DNA from: Paenibacillus terrae | Lineage (GTDB): Bacteria; Bacillota; Bacilli; Paenibacillales; Paenibacillaceae | Assembly: GCF_000943545.1 (NCBI RefSeq) | Contig: NZ_JTHP01000048.1 | Location: 1-52,428 of the forward strand | Length of the DNA stretch: 52,428 nucleotides | Reading direction: 5' to 3' | Part shown: one piece after another, positions 26,071-34,936 of the stretch | How positions within the stretch are numbered: the first letter of the stretch is position 1 | How the letters are laid out: every line of letters starts with the position of its first letter | The notes under the pieces: model-generated | Told to the model about the DNA's origin: nothing | Database searches by the model: none | Seen by the model: only the letters and a program-made list of their open reading frames with translations | Translations under genes and position numbers: made by a program

Positions 26071-27009
26071 CTAATCTTCAATGCGTGATGGCTTGATCAT
26101 TTCATCGAAATCAAACAGCCTCAGCAGCCATAATGTCAAAATAAGCGAGATCAGAACTACCACAAGAGAAAGAGCGGCACCGTAGCCATAATATTTTAAA
26201 TTAAAGGCCTGCTGATACGCATATAAAGATAACGTTGTCGTGTCTCGCATAGGCCCGCCATTGGTCAGTAGCAAGATGAAGAAATAGGAGGACACAAAAC
26301 CGATAAGGTCGGATATCGTAATATACATTAACGGCCATTTTAATGAAGGAAGGATAATTTTAGTGATGACCGATTTTTCACTTGCTCCATCTACTTTGGC
26401 AGCCTTATACAAATCTTCAGGTATGGAGCTAATTGCAGCCGATAACAGAATCATGCCGCCTGAAGTTGTAGATACAATGGTAGCAATGATCACGACAGCC
26501 ATAGCGATTTTCGTAAACCACGAAATGGGATCGCCATCTGGCTGGAATAAGAGCAGAACCTTATTGATTAACCCCTCATCCGTAGGATCAAATAAATATT
26601 TCCAGAACGTAACATATACAACAGCAGGAATGATGCTCGGAATTAACCATAGGACACGATAAATGACTGCCGTAAATTTACCCTTCAAGAAGTATTGGGT
26701 CGCAATCGATATAAATAAACCAAAGAACAAAGAGAACACGAGCGTAATAACTGCAAATATGAAGGTGTTCCATAAAATTTGAGGCATGCTGTAATCGGAA
26801 AATATTCGCTTGAAATTATCCAAACCAACAAAGTTGATTTTCATTGATGCATTCAAATCCGTGAAGGACATGATAATGGTCGCAATAGCCGGAAGAATAA
26901 AAAAGACTAGCACCAGAAGAGCAAAGGGCATAATGAATAAATATGGGTACACTTTCTTGGTAAAAGGCTTCTTGTAAGCCGTCTTGGCCAAAGCCACTGG
27001 GATCTCCAT
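26071..27009 (-). CDS. ABC permease (MalF/UgpA type) of the phosphonate-locus importer
   Basis: This CUT1 permease has 312 residues. The first span is YLFIMPFALLVLVFFILPAI, and the EAA loop PEDLYKAAKVDGASEKSVITKIILPSLKWPL is near residue 200. It pairs with the 25230 permease. A strong hairpin at 27045-27085 separates it from the upstream lipoprotein gene and probably lowers its expression relative to the receptor. Confidence 0.9.
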   Translation of the reverse strand: MEIPVALAKTAYKKPFTKKVYPYLFIMPFALLVLVFFILPAIATIIMSFTDLNASMKINFVGLDNFKRIFSDYSMPQILWNTFIFAVITLVFSLFFGLFISIATQYFLKGKFTAVIYRVLWLIPSIIPAVVYVTFWKYLFDPTDEGLINKVLLLFQPDGDPISWFTKIAMAVVIIATIVSTTSGGMILLSAAISSIPEDLYKAAKVDGASEKSVITKIILPSLKWPLMYITISDLIGFVSSYFFILLLTNGGPMRDTTTLSLYAYQQAFNLKYYGYGAALSLVVVLISLILTLWLLRLFDFDEMIKPSRIED

Positions 27010-27044
27010 AATGAGATCTGCACCTGCTTCCTATAAAGAAAATA

Positions 27045-27085
27045 TACAGAAAAGGTGCTCATGCAAGCAGAGCACCTTTTCTGTA
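27045..27085 (-). terminator. Intercistronic 16-bp perfect hairpin between receptor and permease genes
   Basis: TACAGAAAAGGTGCTC (27045-27060) pairs perfectly with GAGCACCTTTTCTGTA (27070-27085), six bases after the lipoprotein stop. There is a mixed T-rich tail. It may act as an attenuator or an mRNA-stabilising 3' end, giving more receptor than permease. Confidence 0.7.
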
Positions 27086-27091
27086 TCATCG

Positions 27092-28459
27092 TTATTCTAC
27101 AATGAGACTGTCCGCTGGTACATTTTGTTGTACATCCTTTTTGAATAGCTCATAGGCTTGAGATGCTGTTCGACCTTTTGTCAGAATAGCATCAATTCCA
27201 AGCGTAAAAGATTTCATATAGACCGCATAATCCATTTGAGCCGGGCGAGTTTTCGTAAAATCGATTAAATAAGCATGATCTTTGTAGAAGCTCATTTTTT
27301 GGAAGCGAGGATCCTCCTGTGCTGCCGCCGTTACAGGCAGCTTGCCGCTCTTAAGCGTATGATTAATCTGCAGATCTGCATCCAGCACATGCTCAATCAG
27401 CCTTTGAACATAAGGCATCTTTTCATCATCCACATTAGCTCCTACATAGATCATCGCAGGATTGCTGTAGGATACAGGCTTTCCACCCTGCTGAACTGAC
27501 GGAACCGGAATCCAGATGGCATTTTCCTTAAACCATTTTTCATAGCCAGCCAAGTCATCATCCATGCCAAGTTGCTTACGCATGACTTGATAAAATTCAG
27601 TACGGGCAAATTCAGCGAATAACTGGCCTTTAATGAACAGCTCCGCAGCCTTGTCCGTATCAATATCAGCAATCCCCTCCGTGACTACGCCGCGCTGCAG
27701 TGCGTCATACCAAAACTCATAGACCTTCTGCGTATTTGGCGACAGCACCATCTTGTTCTGTTCCGCATTATAATTGAAGTTGCCGAATGTATAATTCCAG
27801 CCCTCAAATCGGGTATCCTCAACTCCAAAGCCTACCTTAACCAGCTTTTGCTTAACAGCCGCATCTGCAAGATCAACAAGCTCGCCGAATGTAAAACTGC
27901 CGGCATCAACGCGAGCCTTCAGCTCATCGATTTGCGCGGCTGTCCAGCCCAAGCCTTCCAGTGCCTTTCGGCTAATGAATACGGGAGAAGCGTCCATATC
28001 CTGAATAACGCCATAGTAGTGGTTTTGGTACTTCATAATGTTATCGTAGGATTTTGGCATGTTTTTGAACACATCTGATGTCCCAACCCAATCCACATCG
28101 CGGATTAGACCGGCGTTCAACTGCCACCCAATATCTACGCTGGAGTTAATAAACACATCTGCTACTTTTTTAGCTTGCGCTTGCAAAATCAGCTCATCAT
28201 CGCCAACGCCAGGCCACCAGTCTATTTTGATCTGCACATTTTTCGACTTCAATTCTTCGTTCAAACGCTTTTCTGCTTCTATAAAATTGTCCTTACGCGC
28301 TCCCCATGTGTTCTCGCGAACGGAGATCACGACCTCTTTCATATTCCCATCATTGCTAGAAGACTCTGTAACCGAACCAGAATTTGAGCCTGTACTACAT
28401 CCCGCTAACAATGTAATACTTGTAATTACACTAACTAATCCAAGTGCAAGCCTCTTCAT
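27092..28459 (-). CDS. Solute-binding lipoprotein of the phosphonate-locus importer
   Basis: This 455-residue family 1 solute-binding lipoprotein has the signal peptide MKRLALGLVSVITSITLLAGC with lipobox LLAGC. The mature part shows the usual two-lobe pattern (EVVISVRENTWGARKDNFIEAEKRLNEEL, QAQAKKVADVFINSSVDIGW, then SNPAMIYVGANV and ALKRL-free C-lobe helices). It does not have the UgpB-specific WHSM/YNKDAF signatures of the 9619 protein, so the ligand probably differs. GAGGAGGG precedes ATG 28459; the longer frame adds 13 non-signal residues. It is the first gene of unit 3, behind the repeat motif at 28572-28593. The ligand is inferred from the locus only. Confidence 0.88.
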   Translation of the reverse strand: MKRLALGLVSVITSITLLAGCSTGSNSGSVTESSSNDGNMKEVVISVRENTWGARKDNFIEAEKRLNEELKSKNVQIKIDWWPGVGDDELILQAQAKKVADVFINSSVDIGWQLNAGLIRDVDWVGTSDVFKNMPKSYDNIMKYQNHYYGVIQDMDASPVFISRKALEGLGWTAAQIDELKARVDAGSFTFGELVDLADAAVKQKLVKVGFGVEDTRFEGWNYTFGNFNYNAEQNKMVLSPNTQKVYEFWYDALQRGVVTEGIADIDTDKAAELFIKGQLFAEFARTEFYQVMRKQLGMDDDLAGYEKWFKENAIWIPVPSVQQGGKPVSYSNPAMIYVGANVDDEKMPYVQRLIEHVLDADLQINHTLKSGKLPVTAAAQEDPRFQKMSFYKDHAYLIDFTKTRPAQMDYAVYMKSFTLGIDAILTKGRTASQAYELFKKDVQQNVPADSLIVE

Positions 28460-28504
28460 GCTTCTAAACCCTCCTCGTTTTCCAGCTATCACTGGCATAA
28501 CTAA

Positions 28505-28593
28505 ACTATAACGGAGAATTGTAAAAACCGTGTCAATTACACATCAATTATTTGTTTTATTTTATTTTTAATTGCGTTCATGTTGTTTTCATG
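28505..28593 (-). promoter_or_regulatory. Promoter and 11-bp direct-repeat operator of unit 3
   Basis: On the plus strand TTGCGTTCATG (28572-28582) is followed directly by TTGTTTTCATG (28583-28593), a tandem 11-bp repeat; a weaker copy (CTGTTTTCAT) lies at about 28604-28613. On the minus strand TTGACA (28536-28531) and TATAGT (28510-28505) form a candidate promoter with a long 20-base spacer, downstream of the repeats. A suboptimal spacer behind an upstream repeat would suit regulated use. Confidence 0.55.
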
Positions 28594-28609
28594 AGTTATT
28601 AATCTGTTT

Positions 28610-29968
28610 TCATTTTGTGAATACTTGCTCCAGTGATTGATCCAAAATCAAAATAGCTTCCTCCATTTGTGTAATACTGGTAATTAGTGGGGGAACAAGC
28701 GTAATGACATTTCCGCTGGATACCTTGAAGCTTAGTCCTCGGGACAAGCATTCATAGAGAACTTTCTCAGCGCCTATCACTTCCTTCTTTTTTGTCTCGC
28801 GATCAGATACGAGTTCTATTGCCGCAAGCATGCCTTTTACCCGAACATCACCTATTACGGCATACTTCTTCTGCAATTCCCCAAGATGAAAAAGCAGCCA
28901 TTTCTCCATACTTTGCGCATGGTCAAGCAGGTTTTCCTTTTCGATGTATTCAATGGTAGCCAAAGCTGCCGCACAGCCTACAGCGCTTTTCTCATGGGTA
29001 TAATGTCCGAGTGAAATATCGCCCGCAATATTCAAATGCTCTCTCGCAACGATGCCCGCCATCGGAAAAATCCCGCCTCCAAAACCTTTACCAATGACGA
29101 CGATATCTGGAACAATATCATAATGCTCGTGAACGAACATTTTGCCTGTACGACCTAATGCCGTCGGTATTTCATCCAATATGAGCAACACGCCATAATC
29201 GTCGCAGACTTGACGAAGTCGTTGCATATAGGCAACGCTAGGAATCTGTACATCCGTGCTTCGAATAGGCTCAAGAATGACAGCGCAAACATCAACTTCT
29301 CGTTCCAACATATAGGATAGGTAGTCCAGAGTTTTGGCAGCAGCCGTTTCTCCTTCACCAAAGATTGAACGATAGCTGTTATAAGGCATCATATGCTCTG
29401 TTCCAGTCATCAACGGTCCAATCCCACTCCTGAATACAGCTTCGCCACCAACTGATATTGCATCCAGGCTTGCGCCATGAAAGGAATCCCACGTCGAAAT
29501 GGTTTTGTGCTTACCGGTTGCTCTGCGTGCAAGCTTTAGTGCTATTCCAATAGCACTTGTACCTCCGGGTGCAAATAGCACCTTGTTCAAATCTCCCGGT
29601 GCAAGCTCGGTCAGCTTCTGTGCCAGATCAATCGCAACCTGGCTCGTATAACGGCGGGGTAGAAATGGCAGCTGCTGCATCTGTTTAATGATGGCATTCA
29701 TTACATGCTCATTTTTGTAACCCACCTGATGAACGCTATTTCCATGAAAGTCCATTACTCTGCGTCCATCCACATCCTCAATGTATATTCCCTCTGCACT
29801 TACAATGGCATTTAAACATGGCGTGGACATCGACTGATGAAGAAAGAGCTTGCTATCCTGGTCCAAGACAGCAAGCGTCTCTTCACTTAGATGCTCATCT
29901 TGCCAAGCTTGACGTTCATCCGTTCCATTGATATCTCCTTCTATACGACTATTGATGCGGATTGGCAT
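28610..29968 (-). CDS. pbfA: PLP-dependent class III aminotransferase-like enzyme, candidate PbfA (1-hydroxy-2-aminoethylphosphonate ammonia-lyase)
   Basis: This 452-residue fold-type I PLP enzyme of the class III aminotransferase family has GGTSAIGIALKLAR near residue 138, the WDSFHGASLDAISVGG stretch near 160, the PLP-binding Asp in LLILDEIPTALGRTGK near 265 and the Schiff-base Lys in VIGKGFGGG near 296. Its gene overlaps phnX by 20 bases and follows phnW-phnX. In phosphonate clusters with that context, class III-like enzymes are known as PbfA, which eliminates ammonia from (R)-1-hydroxy-2-aminoethylphosphonate to give phosphonoacetaldehyde, the PhnX substrate. That assignment rests on context. 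The alternative is a genuine transaminase for 2-aminoethylphosphonate or a related amine. Confidence 0.75.
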   Translation of the reverse strand: MPIRINSRIEGDINGTDERQAWQDEHLSEETLAVLDQDSKLFLHQSMSTPCLNAIVSAEGIYIEDVDGRRVMDFHGNSVHQVGYKNEHVMNAIIKQMQQLPFLPRRYTSQVAIDLAQKLTELAPGDLNKVLFAPGGTSAIGIALKLARRATGKHKTISTWDSFHGASLDAISVGGEAVFRSGIGPLMTGTEHMMPYNSYRSIFGEGETAAAKTLDYLSYMLEREVDVCAVILEPIRSTDVQIPSVAYMQRLRQVCDDYGVLLILDEIPTALGRTGKMFVHEHYDIVPDIVVIGKGFGGGIFPMAGIVAREHLNIAGDISLGHYTHEKSAVGCAAALATIEYIEKENLLDHAQSMEKWLLFHLGELQKKYAVIGDVRVKGMLAAIELVSDRETKKKEVIGAEKVLYECLSRGLSFKVSSGNVITLVPPLITSITQMEEAILILDQSLEQVFTK

Positions 29969-30770
29969 AAGGCAGCTCCTTATTCATCAAACGTTCATTG
30001 ATTTGCTCAATCATCGCAGGCAACTGGGACATGTCCTTAATAACGGCATGCGCTCCCGCTTCCATATAATTCTTGCTCACAGCAGCGATGTTGTGACGTT
30101 CCTCCTCTGGCGACAGATGTTCTGCCTCAGCCTCCGTGAGACCGAGCATAGAGCTGCCTTTCACAATGCCAATCGCCCATACACCAGCACTATTCGCCTC
30201 TTGAATGTCAGAAATCGTATCTCCGACCTTAACCACTTGAGCATGATGACGCAAGCCAAGCTGTTTCATATTCTCATAGATCATATACGGATAAGGTCTG
30301 CCTTTGTCCATAACAAGATCAGGAGTTACCCAATGATCGGGTTCATAGCCATATTTCTTCGCTGCTTTCTCCACTATGGAAAGCATAGTCGAAGTATAGC
30401 CTGTCGTTGCTCCAATTTTTAAGCCTTGCTGTCTCAATTGATGTACAGTCTCTACAACATGTGGATTTGGCTTTCCATATTGCGGGAGAATAGACAGCAG
30501 TCTAGGTTCAAATCGATCATGCAGCTCATCAATATCCGCCTCCGTATAACTACGGCCAAATTTCACCTGAAAAGAAGCTTCTATTCTTGGCATTTGCAGC
30601 AACGATCGAATATGATCCCGCTTCAGTTGCCCCATTGGAACACGAACCTCTTCCATCGTTAATGGGATGCCCATTTCCTTGAAAATATCCATAAACACCT
30701 GCACTGGTGCAAAGCAGCCATAATCAACTGTCGTCCCTGCCCAATCTAAAATAATGCCTTCAATTTTCAT
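29949..30770 (-). CDS. phnX: Phosphonoacetaldehyde hydrolase (phosphonatase)
   Basis: This 273-residue HAD-family enzyme cleaves the C-P bond of phosphonoacetaldehyde to acetaldehyde and phosphate. The nucleophile Asp is in LDWAGTTVDYG near residue 9. The Schiff-base Lys is in the cap, PMGQLKRDHIRSLL near residue 50, and this Lys is specific to phosphonatases among HAD proteins. The HAD motif 2 (GATTGYTST near 128) and the acidic motif (KVGDTISDIQEANSAG near 188) complete the set. The start ATG lies inside the end of phnW, behind GGAGTGACC, so the genes are coupled. Length and motifs match the family closely. Confidence 0.95.
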   Translation of the reverse strand: MKIEGIILDWAGTTVDYGCFAPVQVFMDIFKEMGIPLTMEEVRVPMGQLKRDHIRSLLQMPRIEASFQVKFGRSYTEADIDELHDRFEPRLLSILPQYGKPNPHVVETVHQLRQQGLKIGATTGYTSTMLSIVEKAAKKYGYEPDHWVTPDLVMDKGRPYPYMIYENMKQLGLRHHAQVVKVGDTISDIQEANSAGVWAIGIVKGSSMLGLTEAEAEHLSPEEERHNIAAVSKNYMEAGAHAVIKDMSQLPAMIEQINERLMNKELPYANPHQ

Positions 30771-31869
30771 ATTTGGTCACTCCAACATAACGTAATATTT
30801 GCTCACTTAATCGCTCCATATCCTTGGCATGCACATCCCCTATATTCCCGATTCGAAATACATTAGCATCTGTTAATTTGCCAGGGTAAATGACAAAACC
30901 AGCCGACTTCAAGAAGTTATAAAAATGTTCAAATGCAAAAGGAATATGTGTTGGATACAAGAAGGTTGTAATAAATGGAGACTGTAGCTCCCTTGGCAAG
31001 TAGGCCGTAAAGCCAGCTTGAGTCAACTCTTCCACGACGATTTGCTGGTTGGTCCGATATCGCGCATGACGGGCTTCCACGCCGCCCTCTTCATCTAGCT
31101 CCTTTAGTGCCTGCGCAAACGCGTGCACGACATGCGTTGGCGAAGTAAAGCGCCATTTGCCAGCATCCTTCTCCATCGTCTCCCACTGGTCATACAAATC
31201 AAGCGATAACGACCGCGCTTTTCCTTTGCATTTTATGAGCTCATCCCTTTTACATAGAATAAAGCTAAAGCCTGGGACACCCTGAATGCATTTATTCGCG
31301 CTGCTGATGATAAAGTCGATTTGCAGCTGTTCTACTTCAATCGGAATGCCTCCGAAGCTACTCATGGCATCAATTATTGCTATTCGATTATTCCGCTTAA
31401 TCACATCCATCACCGCTTCAAGCGGATTCAGAATGCCTGTGGTCGTCTCACAATGGACCATGGCCACATGTGTAATAGCTTTATCCTCAACCAGTTTCCG
31501 CTCCACTGCTTGTGGATCTACCTGCGTATTAGCTTCAAATACAAGAGATAGATGAGGAATTTTGAGCACATTTGCGATTTCCTCGATGCGCTTCCCATAC
31601 GCGCCATTTTGCAAAATTAACAGCTTGCCGTTACTTGGAATGACCGATCCAATTGTCGCTTCAATCCCGAAGGTACCACTGCCTTGCATGAACAGAGCTG
31701 TGTAGTGCTCCTTCGATGCACAGCCAACCTCTAATAGTTGTAGGCGAATCTGCTCGACAATCGCCTTATACTCATGATCCCAAGTGCACCAATCCTTTAG
31801 CATCGCCTCTTTGACCGTTGAGGTTGTGGATAAGGGACCCGGTGTTAATAATAAATACGGATTGCTCAT
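30760..31869 (-). CDS. phnW: 2-aminoethylphosphonate:pyruvate aminotransferase
   Basis: This 369-residue class V PLP aminotransferase moves the amino group of 2-aminoethylphosphonate to pyruvate, giving phosphonoacetaldehyde and alanine. It begins NPYLLLTPGPLSTTSTVKEAML, a strong PhnW opening. GSGTFGIEATIGS near residue 65, HCETTTGILNP near 138, the PLP Asp in IIDAMSSFGG near 168 and the Schiff-base Lys in SSANKCIQGVPGFSF near 192 are all present. The start overlaps the stop of the upstream PHP gene as ATGA, and the end overlaps phnX. Identification is firm. Confidence 0.95.
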   Translation of the reverse strand: MSNPYLLLTPGPLSTTSTVKEAMLKDWCTWDHEYKAIVEQIRLQLLEVGCASKEHYTALFMQGSGTFGIEATIGSVIPSNGKLLILQNGAYGKRIEEIANVLKIPHLSLVFEANTQVDPQAVERKLVEDKAITHVAMVHCETTTGILNPLEAVMDVIKRNNRIAIIDAMSSFGGIPIEVEQLQIDFIISSANKCIQGVPGFSFILCKRDELIKCKGKARSLSLDLYDQWETMEKDAGKWRFTSPTHVVHAFAQALKELDEEGGVEARHARYRTNQQIVVEELTQAGFTAYLPRELQSPFITTFLYPTHIPFAFEHFYNFLKSAGFVIYPGKLTDANVFRIGNIGDVHAKDMERLSEQILRYVGVTKYEN

Positions 31870-32840
31870 AGCTCCTCCAATAACTGCCGCTCAGATTTCG
31901 GGTAGATTGGATTGCTCCACGCTACTTTGCCCGATGCATCGACACATTCCACGCGCACATATTGCTCATTATTTTGAATGAGATATTCGGCTTCGGTGAT
32001 GCATTGGCCCGTCGGATCCATTTCAGCCAAGCCATTGTCCGGGAAAGTAATAAAACGAATGCTTCGTACAGGAGAGCATTTGACTTTAAACCTGTCGTTC
32101 TCAATGCGAAGATCAAGGATCATGGGACCATTGGAGCTATAATAATGACCTGCTTTTATGGACTCGATAATCGCCTGTTGCTCTAATTGATCGGTCTCTA
32201 CAGCGATCCAACCTCCATAAAATTCGGATACCACCATATCAGTCGGCCCCCCGTGAGCATCGTCTGCGGCGATTGCGTTTACCTGCTTGCCTCGCTTGAG
32301 AACATAGTCCCAGTAGGATACACCATAACCTACCGCCTCTTGGATTTCGGATTGGTGATTATAGATTTCGATCGCTGTATAGCCCTCAAGTTTAAGCAAA
32401 TCCTCTTCCCGATTTTTAGACCATTCGGGATGATTCATAATGACAAGATTTCCTTTGCTCCTCATTTCATCAATCAATTGCTGAATGGTATCCAAGCTCT
32501 CATAATCCGGCTTTGCATGTTCCTCATCATGCTGAAAAGGCCTCTCTGCCAACAATGAGCGATCCAAAAGTCCATGCAGATGATACTGCTGACCGGTCGT
32601 ATTACGTTCCATCTCGCAAGCCATTTCATAGCCGTCCAGCATAATGAACGTTTCCGTGTCATACGCATCGCTATGAAAATAGATCTCATGGTCACTCAAG
32701 CACATAAAATCATAGCCCTTAGAGCGATAAGCTTCTATCATTTGCTCTACGGTATACTCGCCATCACTGCGAAAAGAGTGTGCATGAATGTTTCCTTTAT
32801 ACTTTTGACAGACAGCATCCAAAAGAACAGCATCTCTCAT
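31866..32840 (-). CDS. CehA/McbA-like PHP-domain metallohydrolase A
   Basis: This 324-residue PHP metallohydrolase is a paralogue of the gene upstream. Ligand motifs in order are GNIHAHSFRSDG (HxH) near 16, LSDHEIYF near 48, the long YEMACEMERN...YHLHGLL segment near 70-92, VIMNHPEW near 133 and AADDAHGG near 193. A C-terminal beta domain of about residues 225-324 follows (SNGPMILDLRIENDRFKV, then YVRVECVDASGKVAWSNPIYP). CehA/McbA proteins hydrolyse esters such as carbamates; others act on phosphoesters. Co-translation with phnW (ATGA) and with the paralogue (ATGA) links it tightly to aminoethylphosphonate use. I infer it releases aminoethylphosphonate from an ester or conjugate. GAGGAGGAAC precedes the ATG. 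Confidence 0.83.
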   Translation of the reverse strand: MRDAVLLDAVCQKYKGNIHAHSFRSDGEYTVEQMIEAYRSKGYDFMCLSDHEIYFHSDAYDTETFIMLDGYEMACEMERNTTGQQYHLHGLLDRSLLAERPFQHDEEHAKPDYESLDTIQQLIDEMRSKGNLVIMNHPEWSKNREEDLLKLEGYTAIEIYNHQSEIQEAVGYGVSYWDYVLKRGKQVNAIAADDAHGGPTDMVVSEFYGGWIAVETDQLEQQAIIESIKAGHYYSSNGPMILDLRIENDRFKVKCSPVRSIRFITFPDNGLAEMDPTGQCITEAEYLIQNNEQYVRVECVDASGKVAWSNPIYPKSERQLLEEL

Positions 32841-33817
32841 TGTTGTTCCTCCTCCGCCAAATCTCCCACAAAGATCGGATTAGACCAAGCTACTCTGCCC
32901 TTCTCGTCCACACATTCGACCCGAATATATTGCATGTCCTTCTGAATCATCATGCTTCCAGAGGTCATCAGCTCACCTGTCTCGTATTGCACGAGGAACG
33001 GCCCGCGTTGTGGAAATGCTTTAAACATAATATATTGGCAGGGCGAGCACTCGACGTTGACGAACCTATCCTCCACACGATAATCCAGGATCTCAGGTCC
33101 AGAACTGGAATAAAACTGTCCCTTCTTTAGTGCATCTATAATCCCTTGCTGCGAAAGCTCCTCCGCCTCGACAGAAACCCAGCCGCCCCCATACTCAGCA
33201 ATTTTGCTGTTAGGGTCATGATTGTGCGAGTCGTCCGCAGCGATCCCAAACACACGCTTGCCATTTTGAAGCGCATGATCCCAGTAGGCCGCTCCATAAG
33301 ACGAACTTGGCGTCCATTCCGTGGCATGATTGTATATTTCAATCGCAAAAAATCCATTGTACTGAACCATATCCTCGAAACGTGTCAAATGCCATTCCGG
33401 GTGATTGAAAATGACGAGATTTCCATGAGCCTTCATTTCATCAATGAGCTTCTGCGGAGATTGTGACCCTTCCCAAGGAATAGGGATCTCAAATGATTGC
33501 AAATGATGAAATTGTTCCTTCTCCGACTCTATTGTCGGATCACCCAGCACTCCAAAGTGGTAGCCAGAGTCTTTATCCGGCACGTGATTCAAACCTCCTC
33601 TTTCCATGCCTGGCAGCACGATGAAAGAATCCGTATCATATTCAGCCGTACGAACGAATACATCATGATCCGTTATACTGATAAAGTCGTAGCCCTTATC
33701 CTTGAACGCAACGACAACATCCAGCGCCTCTTGCGATCCATCTGACCATGTCGTGTGTAAGTGCAAATTTCCTTTGTACTTTCGTTTGCTTTTGTCTAAA
33801 TACACTGCGTCTTTCAT
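32837..33817 (-). CDS. CehA/McbA-like PHP-domain metallohydrolase B, first gene of unit 2
   Basis: This PHP hydrolase of 326 residues is paralogous to its downstream neighbour. Motifs are GNLHLHTTWSDG near 16, ITDHDVFVR near 48, the GMERGGLNHV...YHFGVLG loop near 70-90, VIFNHPEWHLTR near 140, AADDSHNHD near 200 and the C-terminal SSGPEILDYRVEDRFVNVECSP beta domain. The loop between the second and third ligand motifs and the acidic/aromatic residues there differ from paralogue A, so the two may act on different esters or as a heteromer. CAGGAGTGG lies before ATG 33817; the longer frame lacks a site. The order B-A-phnW-phnX-pbfA with overlaps at every junction makes a single coupled unit. Confidence 0.83.
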   Translation of the reverse strand: MKDAVYLDKSKRKYKGNLHLHTTWSDGSQEALDVVVAFKDKGYDFISITDHDVFVRTAEYDTDSFIVLPGMERGGLNHVPDKDSGYHFGVLGDPTIESEKEQFHHLQSFEIPIPWEGSQSPQKLIDEMKAHGNLVIFNHPEWHLTRFEDMVQYNGFFAIEIYNHATEWTPSSSYGAAYWDHALQNGKRVFGIAADDSHNHDPNSKIAEYGGGWVSVEAEELSQQGIIDALKKGQFYSSSGPEILDYRVEDRFVNVECSPCQYIMFKAFPQRGPFLVQYETGELMTSGSMMIQKDMQYIRVECVDEKGRVAWSNPIFVGDLAEEEQQ

Positions 33818-33875
33818 CGTCACCACTCCTGTTTTTATCATCATCAGATTGACTAGGAACCTGCTGAAGCGCAAA

Positions 33876-33936
33876 ATTATGAACACAAATAAAAAATGTT
33901 TTTAATTGCTTTTATTTTTATTTATGTTGTTTTTAT
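33876..33936 (-). promoter_or_regulatory. Operator repeats and promoter region of unit 2
   Basis: On the plus strand TAATTGCTTTTAT (33903-33915) and ATGTTGTTTTTAT (33924-33936) repeat the core TTG(C/T)TTT(T/C)AT seen at 28572-28593. A CATAAT -10-like box on the minus strand (33881-33876) lies just downstream without a good -35, which would fit a controlled promoter. It is about 60 bases ahead of the ATG of PHP hydrolase B. Confidence 0.5.
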
Positions 33937-34023
33937 TATTCTACTGCTAAAAAACAATCAATACAATGCGATCCCAAATATTTAACATAGAGATTACAAA
34001 TTTAACACAACAACAAACAACAC

Positions 34024-34065
34024 AAAAAAAGCTAGTAGAGAAGGAATTTCTTCTCTACTAGCTTT
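34024..34065 (-). terminator. Terminator of the deoR gene
   Basis: AAAGCTAGTAGAGAA (34028-34042) pairs perfectly with TTCTCTACTAGCTTT (34051-34065); on the minus strand it runs into seven T. It separates unit 1 from unit 2. Confidence 0.9.
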
Positions 34066-34081
34066 ACGCCTGAATCAAGCC

Positions 34082-34876
34082 TCACGTATATGATTCACTC
34101 GGCATCATCCATTTTGTATTGGAGTCTTCCAACTGCGCCTTCCATTCTGATGGAGGCTCCAGTTCCGAAATAACCACATCGACATTCTCGAAGTCGCATA
34201 TCTTAACCATCGATCGTTTGTTCCATTTTGATGAATCCGCCAGAACAATGGACGTTTCCGACTGCTGAATCCATTTGCGAGTTAACGTTGCTTTTTCATA
34301 GTCATAGCTTGTAAATCCATGCTCCATCGATAAGGCATCTACAGTTACAAATGCCTTATTCACAAAAAAATCCGACATATTTGCTTCTGCAATAGCACCT
34401 GATACACGGAGATGCTTCACGCTCACTTCGCCGCCAAGCATAATAATTCGGCCATCGAATTGCTCTCGTTTTTTGAGCTCGATCAAGGACATCATGGCAG
34501 AGATCGAGCTCGTTAGAACGGTAACCTGCTGCTTCTGAGATAGATACGGGATAATCTGAAGCGGTGTCGTGCCTTCATCTATAAAGATAACGTCATGATC
34601 ATCAATTAGTGTAAAAGCAAGATATCCAATTTTCTCCTTCGCCTCTTGGTTAATACAGGCTCTTTCAAACAATGCTGGCTCTACCTCTACCTTCAGCTTG
34701 ATCGCACCGCCATACACCTTCTTGAGCTTATTCTCCTTCTCCAGCTCATCCAAATCTCTACGAATCGTTTCTGTTGTAACCTCGAACATGCGTGCCAGGT
34801 CGCCCGCAATGACCTTCCCATGCTCGTTTAGCAAGTTCATAATACTTAGCTTTCTTTCTTCACCCGCAAGAGACAT
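34082..34876 (-). CDS. DeoR/GlpR-family transcriptional regulator of the phosphonate locus
   Basis: This 264-residue DeoR-type regulator has the N-terminal helix-turn-helix ERKLSIMNLLNEHGKVIAGDLARMFEVTTETIRRDLDELEKENKLKKVYGGA (about residues 6-58). A ligand-binding domain of the sugar-phosphate isomerase type follows: FIDEGTTPLQIIPYLS, VLTSSISAMMSL, LGGEVSVKHLRVSG, NKAFVTVDALSMEHGFTSYDYEKATLTRKWIQQ and VLADSSKW. Members sense phosphorylated metabolites and usually repress. AGGAGG precedes the ATG. It follows the MATE gene and precedes the catabolic unit, and the direct 11-bp repeats before all three units are its candidate sites. Phosphonoacetaldehyde, aminoethylphosphonate or glycerol phosphate could be the inducer; this is inference. 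Confidence 0.9.
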   Translation of the reverse strand: MSLAGEERKLSIMNLLNEHGKVIAGDLARMFEVTTETIRRDLDELEKENKLKKVYGGAIKLKVEVEPALFERACINQEAKEKIGYLAFTLIDDHDVIFIDEGTTPLQIIPYLSQKQQVTVLTSSISAMMSLIELKKREQFDGRIIMLGGEVSVKHLRVSGAIAEANMSDFFVNKAFVTVDALSMEHGFTSYDYEKATLTRKWIQQSETSIVLADSSKWNKRSMVKICDFENVDVVISELEPPSEWKAQLEDSNTKWMMPSESYT

Positions 34877-34936
34877 TGCAAATCCTCCTATTCTTCCTCG
34901 CTACTATTCCCACGTATTTAGACACTCACTTGGACA

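Noticed and set aside
28610..29968. GABA or ornithine transaminase as the identity of the class III PLP enzyme
   Set aside because: The fold is shared, but overlap with phnX and co-operon with phnW favour a phosphonate substrate; kept only as an alternative.
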